A DNA stretch of 12,067 nt from JAVJSU01 sp040219275 (GCA_040219275.1 JAVJSU010000079.1:1-12067); one strand, 5' to 3'; positions 1 to 8,311 are shown, counted from the stretch's first letter. Notes: a model not told the origin generated them from the letters alone. Numbers and translations: made by a program.

Positions 1-105
1 ATCATTCAGGAGCTGGAAATAGCTGATCTTATTGGTAAACCGATGGCATTTCAGGATTATTTGAAACGCATGTTAGAGGAAGCTCGCACCCAGAAAACCA
101 AGTAA
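1..105 (+). CDS. C-terminal fragment, probable integrase-core (DDE) transposase
   Basis: This reading frame is open from the window edge to a TAA stop at 103-105 and gives 34 residues, so only the tail of the protein is visible. The end contains a stretch reading PMAFQDYLKRMLEEARTQ. A phenylalanine-x-x-tyrosine-leucine pattern followed by a methionine/acidic/EAR segment is typical of the extreme C-terminus of the integrase-core transposases abundant in Chloroflexota. A similar MLVEAESEEKR tail occurs at 435-506 on the opposite strand. The family call comes from this resemblance alone; no catalytic residue is inside the window. The frame itself is probably real because it ends cleanly and is followed by non-coding, repeat-bearing DNA that would suit an element end. 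It could also be an unrelated hypothetical protein. Confidence 0.45.
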   Translation: MIQELEIADLIGKPMAFQDYLKRMLEEARTQKTK

Positions 106-183
106 TTTATACCTTTATTTCCCCCGTCAACACCGTTCTAAACCCCCTTGTTCGTCTGTGGTCACGATGTCACTACGTCATTT

Positions 184-369
184 AAGGACACAACCGAGAA
201 AAACCATACACATCGACCCTCAAAACAGACTGACCACATAGTGTTCACCGGGACAAGCATAAATTTCGACGCGGTTCGAGTGAGAATTTTAGGGGAAGTC
301 AGCACATTTCTAGACGCAAAACAGCGATTTCGAGTGAAAACATTGCCGTTTGCCCAAAAAGGACACAAC
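184..369. repeat. Short direct repeats, possible transposase-binding end
   Basis: The 11-mer AAGGACACAAC occurs at 184-194 and again at 359-369. Between them the 9-mer TTCGAGTGA occurs at 275-283 and 329-337, both times followed by A-rich sequence. The stretch lies directly downstream of the transposase tail that ends at 105. Repeated short sites of this kind are known at the ends of several transposon families, where they bind transposase. That role is inferred. Open frames across 148-378 on both strands are short and have no recognisable protein character. Confidence 0.35.
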
Positions 370-434
370 ATAAACTAACCCGCCAGTGAAATAGGTGGAA
401 ATACCTGCATATTTGCCTTGTGTAGAGGTCGTTC

Positions 435-661
435 TTATCCGGTTAGGCGCTGGAGATGGCGTTTGGCTTTCAGACGCTTTTCCTCGGACTCCGCCTCAAC
501 CAGCATCAATCTGGATCGACTTCCTGTGGCAAACGCGGCAGTCGAGGGACTTCACCCAGCGCAATCGAGGGTGGACGATTGTTGCATGTCACCGCCTGAT
601 TGGGACGCTCCAGATTATAGAAACTGGTGTGTTGACCGATCAAGATTTGTGCTTGCGGATC
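435..661 (-). pseudogene. Decayed integrase-core transposase C-terminus
   Basis: Reading the minus strand from about 661 downward gives DPQAQILIGQ, then a stretch with FYNLERPNQAVTCNNRPP, then LPRLPQEVDPD, ending at TGA 506-508. The FYN.ERPNQ segment followed by NRPP, a proline-rich linker and VDPD is the usual passage from the integrase catalytic core to the C-terminal domain in IS481/Mu-like transposases of Chloroflexota. In another phase the same strand continues as MLVEAESEEKRLKAKRHLQ to a TAA at 435-437, which resembles the C-terminal tail of the same family. The piece between VDPD and this tail, normally a small beta-barrel domain, is missing, so an internal deletion with a phase change is inferred. 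The catalytic DDE residues are absent. Confidence 0.6.
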
Positions 662-939
662 ACTTTCGGAATGATAGAGAATTATTAAGTTTAGAGTATA
701 TCAAGGAACCCGGTGTGCTAAATAATGTGGAATACAACCTAGAGCTACAAGAATTTACGAGGGCGTTGTCGCGCGCGGTTCAATGTCTTTCAAAACGAGA
801 CCTCGTCATCCTGCAATTGCGCTATTTTGAGAGATGTAGCATTCAAGAAATTTCACAAAAAATGAGTTTAACGAAAAATAATGTGAGCCAAATTCTACAT
901 CGGGCAATCCTCAAGTTACGTCTTCAAATGGTTGACTAG
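586..939 (+). CDS. Sigma-70 factor fragment, region 4 only
   Basis: From ATG 586 the frame encodes 117 residues; it is open further upstream, to a TTG at 418, but that part overlaps the minus-strand transposase remnant. The last 60 or so residues are a clear sigma-70 region 4: LSKRDLVILQLRYFE, then the helix-turn-helix IQEISQKMSLTKNNVSQILHRA, then a basic LKLRL end. Region 4 binds the -35 promoter element. The preceding LLSLEYIKEPG part resembles the linker before region 4 in group 3 (SigB/SigF/FliA-like) factors. Regions 2 and 3, which bind core polymerase and the -10 element, are absent, and sequence upstream of about 660 is transposon-derived. No good ribosome site precedes ATG 586. It is most likely a gene whose 5' part was replaced by a mobile element, and it is probably non-functional as a sigma factor. 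Confidence 0.6.
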   Translation: MSPPDWDAPDYRNWCVDRSRFVLADHFRNDRELLSLEYIKEPGVLNNVEYNLELQEFTRALSRAVQCLSKRDLVILQLRYFERCSIQEISQKMSLTKNNVSQILHRAILKLRLQMVD

Positions 940-1316
940 AGAATACAGTTTGTGATGGGTTTCAATTTGAAAATAATCGGCGCACCAGTCGTGGAAAGGT
1001 TCCTATATTGATCTTATCCATCAAATCTGACAATAAGCGCTGAGAAAAGCTCACATTAAGTAAGATTATGGAATAAGGGAATCTGCAAAACGTAGTGTAT
1101 ACTCTCTGTCAGGTAACGCCCACTTCATCAAGCACTTTCCCAACTTTTTCATCACTCCACTAACTCCTTCCAATAATTCTGTGGGACCTGCCGAAATCAT
1201 AAGTCTGAGTTTGATAAAGGAGGTCTATTCATCAAATTTTTCATATCAGGGGAAACCAAAATCACGTTTCCTAACCTATGACCCATTTGATTTCAAGTAA
1301 AGTATGAGGTGAAATA
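940..1316. other. Gene-free stretch upstream of binding-protein gene
   Basis: No convincing gene lies here. There is a small perfect dyad at 960-972 (TTTCAA, one base, TTGAAA) just after the sigma fragment. A near-consensus ribosome site, AAAGGAGGT, lies at 1216-1224 with no ATG, GTG or TTG at usable distance. TATACT at about 1096-1101 resembles a -10 box but has no matching -35. The stretch should hold the promoter of the gene at 1317, which I could not place. Confidence 0.5.
1306..1312 (+). promoter_or_regulatory. Ribosome binding site for the 1317 gene
   Basis: GAGGTGA lies four bases before ATG 1317. It supports this start, and the signal peptide begins immediately after it. Confidence 0.6.
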
Positions 1317-4001
1317 ATGCGTATAAGTCGATTACTATTGATTGGTCTCCTGACCTGTTTGTTTGTTGCAATCGCACCCGTTACCGCGCAACAGCCCACC
1401 ATTATCACGATGACTGCACCCGAATATCTGAGCGATCTCTACGAAGACACCTTAATCCCCGCATTCGAAGAAGCCTACCCCAATATTCAGGTCGAATTTG
1501 TCTATAATGAAAATCCCTATTTTGGCAATCCGATGTACCAATCCGATTCCGCGGAAAACACCTACTACGAAGACTTGACCAATTATGTCTCCAGTGCTGA
1601 TGTCCTCTATGTTACTAACTACCAGCTCTCCCCATTTGCCACCGAAACGGGTTTCATTCTCGATCTATCCCCCTTAGTTGATGTTGATGCTGATCTGAAT
1701 GAAGCGGATTTCTTTCCGGCGGAATGGGAAGCATTTCAGTGGGATCGAGGCATCTGGGCATTACCCTATTCCATGAATGTACAGGTACTCGTCTACAACA
1801 TGGATGCCTTTGATGCGGCGGGCTTAGCTTATCCAGATGAGACATGGCGAGTGGATGACTATATTAACGCGGCGGAGGCGCTCCAAACTTATAACTCACA
1901 AGGTGAAGTTGATTTATCACCGCTTGTTGCCGTTAATCCCATGTCCCTGTTTTACAATGCAATCGGCAATGTTTATGATGAAACCTCGCTACCGGCACAA
2001 CCGGATTTTAGCAGTCCTGAACTCCTGAATATTCTAGAGGCTTACGCCGCTTATGATGCGGCTTATGAGTTTGCCGAAATTCAGGGCTATTCGTTCAATG
2101 AACTCCCGATGTCTATCGGTTACCCCTATCAGTTAAGCACAAATTCGTTCGGTTCTGATGAAAACATCAACTGGGGCGTGTCCTTACTTCCGTGAGAGTA
2201 TTCCACTGCTCAGATCGAAGGATTTGCAATTAGTAGTGGAACTGCCAATCCAGAAGCGGCATATACACTGATTAACTTTATAACGCAAAACGTCGATGTA
2301 TTTAGTCGAGGATTTGGGACTGCACCTGCACGACGTAGTCTGGTTGATGCCGAACCAGAGGAAGATGTGTTCTTTACCCGCGGAGAATTTGAACCTGAGG
2401 TGCAAGCTATTATTGATCGAGCAATGGAGGTGGCGATATCGCCTGCCGAGATGCGCTATGCTGACGGGTTTTATATAGCCAGATCGATGGTCAGTGAAGA
2501 AAACGTTGATCCAGAAACCGCGTTAGCCGATATCGAGCAACGAATCAGTGATTTACTAGTTGAAGCCCGCGAACGGCAATCGGTGACCATCACTGTGGCG
2601 CAACCAGAAAGTCGACGGGAGCTTGCCGCTGGTGAAGTTGTCCTCAATTTCGGCATGAACAGCTCAGGCATTGTGAGCGCGCGTCGCCAACAGTGGGAAG
2701 ATGCAGTTTCCGCATTTACTCAGGCAAATCCCACAATCGCTGATGTAGACCTTGATACCAATATGTACGGCTTAGATGGGCAGATGGATACAGAAATTGA
2801 TTGCTGGTATAACAGTTTCGGGAGTTCGTTTAGCGGAGTCACCGAAGCGCCTGAGGAATGGCTTGCGCTCGACCCACTTTTAAACGTTGATCCGAACTTT
2901 AACCCGGATGACTTCTTACCCGGCGTGCTGGAAAGTGTCCAGATTGGCGGTACTGTGTACGGTTATCCAGTGACGGTACAGCCGGTGGTCATGTGGATCA
3001 ATCCCACCCGATTTGAGGAAGCGGGTTTGCCAGTGCCAGAAGGTAGTTGGACACTGAGTGCGTTCAATGATGCCCTCGTTACGCTGGCATCCCTGCGCGA
3101 AGACACGGATATGCCGGTTGTTCGGAGCGATTTATATGGCTCTACAGGGATGATGATGCTCATTGCCTCTTATGGTGGACTGCCTATTGATTACAACACC
3201 GATCCTCCGACCTATAATCTGATGGAGGCTCAGAATCTAGCGGCTATTGAGCAGGTTGTCGCGTATGCGCGTGATGGACTTATCGACTATTCAGGGCTTC
3301 TGAGTAACAGTAGTACATTTTTCGGCGGCATCCCTGACAATGATCTGATTGTGATTGATGTGTTGGGCGATCAGAGTTTTCGATTACAAACGCAGGAGCA
3401 ATTGAATGAATATCCTTTGCAACCCATTACTTTCCCATCCGGCATATACACACCGGTGGCTTATTCGGTGGGGATGGCGCAAATTATGAGCGCTTCGCTG
3501 AACATCCAACCTTGTTATGATTGGATCATAAGCATTACCGAAAATCCTGAATTACTTACCGGAATGCCCGCGCAACAGTCTGCATTGGAGAATCCTGCCT
3601 TGATCGCCCAATACGGTGAGGATATTGTGGCATTCTACCGAGAATTGACCACCAGTCTTACAGCGCCGGATACCGTCTTGATGCCTAACATCTATGGGGG
3701 TGTACCGAGCACGACGCAAGGGGCATGGATTGAACCGGCCTTCTTCTATAAAGCATTAGACAACGCCATTCTGGAAGACGCGGATTTAGAGACGGAACTG
3801 ACGCGAGCTGAAGAAAATATCGCCATGTTCCGTGAATGTTCGAGCGGTATTGAACAACTCACACAAGAAGAAGTTACCGCGCTCTATGAAGATGACCAGG
3901 AAGCAGGATTTGCTTACATACGCCAGTTTGTAGACTGTGCAGTGACCATCCTTCCTGAATTACGCAATCAATACAGCTACTACTATCAAGATGATGAGTA
4001 A
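1317..4001 (+). pseudogene. Secreted tandem extracellular solute-binding protein, one in-frame TGA
   Basis: The frame runs 895 codons from ATG 1317 to TAA 3999-4001, with one internal TGA at codon 293. Residues 1-25 are a Sec signal peptide with a probable cut after VTA and before QQ; there is no convincing lipobox, so the product would be secreted or wall-bound. Two type-I solute-binding folds (SBP_bac_1/8 style, COG1653) follow at about 27-410 and 430-894. Each copy carries an acidic DLN/NF..DF stretch, a W/Y-x-x-P strand, and an AGL.xP...W motif (AAGLAYPDETW and EAGLPVPEGSW). Proteins of this class usually capture sugars or oligosaccharides for ABC importers, but no permease or ATPase gene is in the window. 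The four cysteines of the mature protein (496, 733, 841, 874) are all in the second copy. The part after the TGA stays in phase with no other lesion. GAGGA at 2358-2362 before GTG 2367 could allow re-initiation of a 544-residue product without a signal peptide. The intact paralogue is the gene ending at 4196. Confidence 0.85.
2193..2195 (+). other. In-frame TGA inside the binding-protein frame
   Basis: TGA falls between GVSLLP and EYSTAQIEGFAISSG. It lies in the middle of the first binding domain, where the paralogue reads through (residues about 280-295). It is the only stop in 895 codons and there is no nearby frameshift. A single substitution from a sense codon such as CGA or GGA explains it. 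The following base is G, not the leaky TGA-C context, and I saw no evident recoding element. Confidence 0.85.
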
Positions 4002-4038
4002 TCTACTGAGTCGATAATTTCTAGCATAAACGGACATG

Positions 4039-4070
4039 AAGCGGGTGACATTAGAGTCCGTCACCCGCTT
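4039..4070. terminator. Shared hairpin between convergent genes
   Basis: AAGCGGGTGAC at 4039-4049 pairs perfectly with GTCACCCGCTT at 4060-4070, an 11-base-pair stem with a 10-base loop. It begins 37 bases after the stop of the rightward gene and lies about 125 bases beyond the stop of the leftward gene. The T tract is short on both sides (TTTACTCAGTTT on the plus side), so termination may be only partly intrinsic, but the position fits a bidirectional terminator. Confidence 0.7.
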
Positions 4071-4195
4071 TACTCAGTTTATTGAAATTGGTAACTCACA
4101 TACCTATCTCATATAGTGCGCGTGAAATCATTACAAATTTTGAGCACCGTTCTGTCAAGATGTCATAAACTATAACCACAGGGCATCTCAAGACC

Positions 4196-6685
4196 TCAAC
4201 TTGCCGAGTCTATCGTCTCCATACAGTCATAAGTCGCCCATAGATAGTCCATTCCGTTTTGCGGTTCTTCAATTTCGGAAACACAAATCAGATAGTCATT
4301 CGTGTTCTGTTGCGCCTCTGCAAGGCTGGTTTCCAGATCTGCACCATCCTCGATATAAGCATCAAACGCTAGACTCAGCCACCGATACAAGGGATTTCCA
4401 CCAGCACTCACACTTTCCGGAAATTCGAGCGCGTTGGGCATTTGCATAATCTCGTCAACAGCATTCAGTATCCGAATAGTCCCGGCATCACGCGAGGCGA
4501 GAAACGCTTCATCATTCAATAATGATCGCAAAACCGGCATAGAACTAAAAATCTGGGGTTGTTGTGCCATAAAACGAATGTAGTCGTAGCAGGCTTCAAT
4601 ATGAACCGTCTCCGCACTGATATAAGCAACAGCAAGCCCGTAAGAAGTCGGCGCATATGCCGTACCTAACGGATAGGTGATCATCTGGTAATCTCGACCC
4701 GTGAAAGTTCCCATCGTCACAAGCGAGCCGTTGCGGTAATTGGTAATATCCAGCGGAGAAGCGATTAACGCGGGTGTCCCGTAGCTCGTCGGATAATCAA
4801 GTTCCCCCGCCACCGCCAGATCAAGCACCTGCCGTACTGCATTGACACTTTCGGGTGACATGAAATCAATCGTGGGCGGATTTGTGCTTTCATCGATCAA
4901 CAACCCACCGTATGCGGCAATCAGCATTAAAATGTGGATGTTGTCATCAGACCAGTGATAAGAAGTAATCAGCTTGGGATCGTCATTGGTGCTACTTTCT
5001 CTCAAAGCGGCAAGCGCTGTTGTAAATTCCTCCGCAGTCCACCTGGTTTCAGGGAAAGGTAGACCCACTTCTTCAAACAAAACTGTGTTATACCAGAGCA
5101 CATTGGGCTGGATGGACATCGGAAACGCCCATACCTGATTATTGATCTGTACCTGAGAAAAGACATCGCCGACAAAGTCATCGACGTTCAAATCCGGATC
5201 GGAGTCAATCAGCGGATCAAGATTGCGAATCAGATCAAGATTGGCAGTGGAAAGTGAATTTCTGGGTACATAAAAACAATCATAGCGCGCGGCTAACGAC
5301 TCAAGCGCCATTGAATCCGTCACTTCGACATTGAATGGTGGCATCTCTGGATTCGCTTCAAGAAAGGTCTCCGTGAGGCGCATCCAGCTTGATTCAGTTG
5401 GTAAAGGTCGAGTATTTGTTGCGACACCAAAATTGATCACATTCTCGCCCGTTATAAGTGGCGGTGGCGGCGGGGCGATGCTGACCACGGTATCCTGGCG
5501 TGAGGCATAAATTTCGTTCAAGCGCGCTGTGATCTGTGTTTCGAGGTCAGCTAACACTGTTTCTAAAGTCTGACCTTCCCAATCGGCATCTGCCAGCGCC
5601 GATACATAATGCGTAAAGCGCAACTCTGCGGGAGAAATCACCGCATTCACTTCCAGACTTGCAAGGCGATCCAATATGATAGGCACTTCTGATTCAGTGA
5701 GCAAACTTTGCCGTGCAGGGAGTCCGTAAAAAATATCGGTTATCCCGGTCAAATATTTCGCCAATTCATATGCCTCGTCCGGATAATCCGTGCCCACACT
5801 GACGGAAAATCCATATACTTCAGCGCCAACTGCGCCAGAAGACAAGGGACTCTCCGAATAATTTTCTTCTCCGAAGGGCAAAACGATCCCAATCTGTCCC
5901 ATCGCCAGAGGAGCATCAGGATCATAGCCAATCTCAATCAAACCATCGGTGAAAAGTTGATGCAAACTTTCCAAAATGGAAGCAAGTTCGGCACTAGAAA
6001 ATGCCGGCGTGGTCGGGAGGGTGGTTTCATAATAGGTTGGCGCATTGATGAGGCTGGCGATAAAAATCGATAAATGATAATAAGAATTGAAGGTCATCAC
6101 AGGCGCTTGGATTTGTCCGAATGTCCTAATAACATTCTCAAAATCGGACATTGTCCACAGTTCTGAAGGGTAGCTCAAACCTGCTTCATCAAACGCGTTC
6201 GCCCTGTACAACACCGCCATCGGAGAAAAAGCATTCGGCAATCCCCACACGCCCCCATCCCATTGAAACGCATCCCATGTACCCGCATAGAAATCAGTCG
6301 ACTCAATAGAAGAATCGGTCATCAGAAGGGGAGCAAGGTCAAGAAAATAGCCTTTCTGTGTGGCTTCCGGCTTTAGCCAGACCGAACTCACGCTGATCAC
6401 ATCCGCCATACTCGCCATCCAGTCCACACCATTAAGATACGTATCTATTTCATCAACGGTGGAGGGTGGCGGCACAAATTGATTGCGATTGGATACCGCT
6501 CGCACCTCAATCCCATAATGTTGTGCTTGAAAATCCGCAATTGCCTGCTCAATAAGATCACTCGCCACCGCAGAATCAGGTAGCGCAACGGTAATTACGA
6601 TGTCCGACTGTGCATTAAGTTGGAACAGAAAGAATATGCTGAACAAGACAATCCCTATAGAACGAAAAATAAGATTATTTTGCAT
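4196..6685 (-). CDS. Secreted tandem extracellular solute-binding protein
   Basis: This intact frame of 829 residues starts at ATG 6683-6685, preceded by GGGAG nine bases upstream. Residues 1-25 form a hydrophobic Sec signal peptide with a likely cut after LNA, before QSD, and no lipobox. Two solute-binding domains (COG1653 style) follow at about 27-400 and 415-829, joined by a linker with five prolines at 405-409. Repeated landmarks include WDGGVWGLP (142-150) and QVWAFP (517-522), and DEAGLSYPSELW (166-177) and EEVGLPFPETRW (538-549). The family captures sugars or similar solutes outside the membrane for ABC import; the substrate cannot be read from sequence and no transporter partner is nearby. 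Cysteines occur only at 470, 699, 801 and 821, matching those of the paralogue at 1317-4001, so two disulfides in the second domain are likely. The usual single-domain family member is near 420 residues, so this is a doubled form. Confidence 0.88.
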   Translation of the reverse strand: MQNNLIFRSIGIVLFSIFFLFQLNAQSDIVITVALPDSAVASDLIEQAIADFQAQHYGIEVRAVSNRNQFVPPPSTVDEIDTYLNGVDWMASMADVISVSSVWLKPEATQKGYFLDLAPLLMTDSSIESTDFYAGTWDAFQWDGGVWGLPNAFSPMAVLYRANAFDEAGLSYPSELWTMSDFENVIRTFGQIQAPVMTFNSYYHLSIFIASLINAPTYYETTLPTTPAFSSAELASILESLHQLFTDGLIEIGYDPDAPLAMGQIGIVLPFGEENYSESPLSSGAVGAEVYGFSVSVGTDYPDEAYELAKYLTGITDIFYGLPARQSLLTESEVPIILDRLASLEVNAVISPAELRFTHYVSALADADWEGQTLETVLADLETQITARLNEIYASRQDTVVSIAPPPPPLITGENVINFGVATNTRPLPTESSWMRLTETFLEANPEMPPFNVEVTDSMALESLAARYDCFYVPRNSLSTANLDLIRNLDPLIDSDPDLNVDDFVGDVFSQVQINNQVWAFPMSIQPNVLWYNTVLFEEVGLPFPETRWTAEEFTTALAALRESSTNDDPKLITSYHWSDDNIHILMLIAAYGGLLIDESTNPPTIDFMSPESVNAVRQVLDLAVAGELDYPTSYGTPALIASPLDITNYRNGSLVTMGTFTGRDYQMITYPLGTAYAPTSYGLAVAYISAETVHIEACYDYIRFMAQQPQIFSSMPVLRSLLNDEAFLASRDAGTIRILNAVDEIMQMPNALEFPESVSAGGNPLYRWLSLAFDAYIEDGADLETSLAEAQQNTNDYLICVSEIEEPQNGMDYLWATYDCMETIDSAS

Positions 6686-7014
6686 TATGAACTACTCCCA
6701 ACACCTCGAGTGTGCACCAGCATTAATACCCTAACATAATCTTATACACGGTTTAATCACTTATCCCTTATTTCGCTGTAAGAGGTGGTTCGTGACAAAC
6801 TCACACTAACTTCATCCTTCATGTTCGGGGCCTTAGACGAAGGATAGTGCCAGCGCATCATCCGCAGGTGTTTGATTGAGAGGATTCCCGCGCCGTAAAA
6901 TCGCCGCGAGTCGGTGTGCGAGAAAAAGTTATATAATATCAAATGAAGGTGTAGAGATGTGGTCTTTAAAAGCCTAACTTACATATCAAAAATCAAAAGC
7001 GGGTTAGGAGACTC
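6686..7014. other. Divergent intergenic region
   Basis: No convincing gene was found. It should hold the promoter of the leftward binding-protein gene (an AT-rich part with TATAAG- and TATTAA-like boxes lies at about 6718-6750, without a clear -35) and that of the small rightward gene. A minus-strand 31-codon stretch at 6833-6928 has protein-like composition but no start codon and may be a gene fossil. Confidence 0.4.
6932..6937 (+). promoter_or_regulatory. Possible -10 box for small membrane gene
   Basis: A perfect TATAAT lies about 78 bases before ATG 7015. No good -35 hexamer lies 16-18 bases upstream, so this is a weak or activator-dependent promoter at best. Confidence 0.3.
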
Positions 7015-7242
7015 ATGAATCTAATAAGCGAGGTGAACAAGAATTTGCGTTGGCGATACTTAATCGCCACTGCTTCTATCAGTCTTATTTGGATAATCCC
7101 CGGTCAAGCCGCTACGTGGATTTTAAATCAGGTTGCTACCGGGGTTTGGGTGACTCCAACAATCAGCTTAATCATTAGTATTTTAACTTCTACGGTTATT
7201 TTAACTTTGAACTTTTGCTTAACCTATCTGGTGAACCGGTAA
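7015..7242 (+). CDS. Small two-helix membrane protein, unknown function
   Basis: This 75-residue frame starts at ATG 7015, with AGGAG at 7006-7010 four bases upstream, which supports the start. After a short polar N-terminus (MNLISEVNKNLRWR) two hydrophobic helices follow at about residues 15-37 and 44-72, separated by a short turn; the protein ends in a basic LVNR. The basic N-terminus before helix 1 suggests both ends face the cytoplasm. I do not recognise a family. The next gene is a dead tyrosine recombinase 86 bases downstream in the same direction, but composition differs, so co-function is not implied. The good ribosome site, perfect -10 box and membrane pattern suggest a real gene, although it could be the remaining start of a longer membrane protein. 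Confidence 0.5.
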   Translation: MNLISEVNKNLRWRYLIATASISLIWIIPGQAATWILNQVATGVWVTPTISLIISILTSTVILTLNFCLTYLVNR

Positions 7243-7328
7243 GTGTCAAGGATATTGGATACCGCAGTGATAGACCAGACTATGCACTGATAGCCCCTAT
7301 TCATTTGCCAGCAACAGGACCTCAACTC

Positions 7329-8311
7329 ATGACCCAACAACAGCTCACCACCACTCGTATCGACGATAACGCCACCCTGATTGATACAGGCTGGATGCCA
7401 GCGGTGGCTCCTGGCTCAATGCCGATCTCGCCCGCTATCGGCATTATCTGCTGTATGAGTACGCGCAAACCCGGAGCAAACGGACGAAGCTCGGTCTCGC
7501 CCCGGCTACGGTCGCCGCCCATCTGTCCACCATCCGCGGACGTTATCAGGCACTGTTGCAATCCACTACCCTCCGTGACCGTCTGTATGTCAGCCTGACT
7601 TCGGCTGAGGACTCGCCTGCGAACCGGAAAGCGGTGGTCGATGAGCTATTGACGCGGCTCCAGAATGCGGTGCATCCAACGACAGCACCAGTGACGGTGA
7701 CGAGCGCACAGGACACACCCGACAGCGCCTTCTTACGCCTGACGAAAGCGCAGGCACAGGATCTGACCGGTGCGCCGGGCATTGATAGTCTAAAAGGTCT
7801 GCGGGATACGGCGCTCCTCGCCCTGTTTCTGTGTACGGGCATCCGGGAGATGGAACTGGCAGGGCTGAATGTGGCGGATTTGCGGCAAAAGCTCGATGGC
7901 GAATTAGCCCTACACGTCCGTCAGGGCAAAGGTGCGAAAGCCCGGCTGGTGCCCTATGGAGAGATGGATTGGTGTCTGGTGTTTGTGGATCGCTGGCTGA
8001 CCGTGGGGAGCATCACGGAAGGGGCGGCCTTCCGATCCTTCTGGAAAGTCAACAAGACGATCCGCGACAGCCGCTTAAGTGTAAGGGGCATCATTGATGT
8101 GGTGCAGTGTTACCCGGTGATGGTCGATGGCGATTTACGCCGGGTCAATGTGCACGATCTACGGCGCACCTATGCCCGCCGCTTATAAGAAGGCATGGAC
8201 ATCGAGCGCATCCGCCAGAACCTGGGTCATGCTAGTAGCAAGACGACTCAGGGGTATATTGGCGGGTTGTCAGGCAAGCAGAGACGACCACCGAAGGCGA
8301 TGACTGACTAG
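7329..8311 (+). pseudogene. Tyrosine recombinase / phage-type integrase, frameshifted and nonsense-interrupted
   Basis: The gene probably starts at ATG 7329 (MTQQQLTTT; weak AGGA nine or ten bases upstream). Near 7381-7390 the coding phase changes: the first frame reads LIDT, then the protein continues in the next phase as LDASGGSWLNADLARYRHYL. Loss of one base before GG at about 7389 would restore a DTWLDASGG reading. The N-terminal SAM-like DNA-binding domain and catalytic domain follow. Catalytic residues are visible: Arg in GIRE (7844-7846), Lys in QGKGAKAR, and His and Arg in HDLRR (8153-8164). A TAA at 8186-8188 interrupts ARRL-EGMDIERIRQNLGHAS, where a tyrosine codon is expected. The second His (LGH, 8228) and the nucleophile Tyr (GYIGG, 8255) lie beyond it, and the frame closes at TAG 8309-8311. 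Restored length is about 325 residues, normal for XerC/D-like integrases. The gene is visibly richer in G+C than its flanks, which indicates transfer. The enzyme should be inactive. Confidence 0.85.

Noticed and set aside
148..378. Open frames of about 70-76 codons on both strands
   Set aside because: No domain, no good start context, and the stretch carries direct repeats typical of non-coding element ends.
395..688. Plus-strand 97-codon frame
   Set aside because: It is antisense to the transposase remnant, which gives a far better protein match on the minus strand.
1330..1365. LLTC in the signal peptide as a lipobox
   Set aside because: The Cys lies inside the hydrophobic core, preceded by Thr, and a good signal peptidase I site (VTA before QQ) follows; the paralogue also lacks a lipobox.
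2193..2195. TGA as a selenocysteine or tryptophan codon
   Set aside because: All other genes here stop normally, several at TGA; the paralogue has no Cys or Trp expected at this point, and no SECIS-like element is evident.
6833..6928. Minus-strand 31-codon stretch with protein-like reading (HRLAAILRRGNPLNQTPADD)
   Set aside because: There is no start codon between its two stops, no ribosome site and no identifiable family; it may be a fossil but cannot be called a gene.
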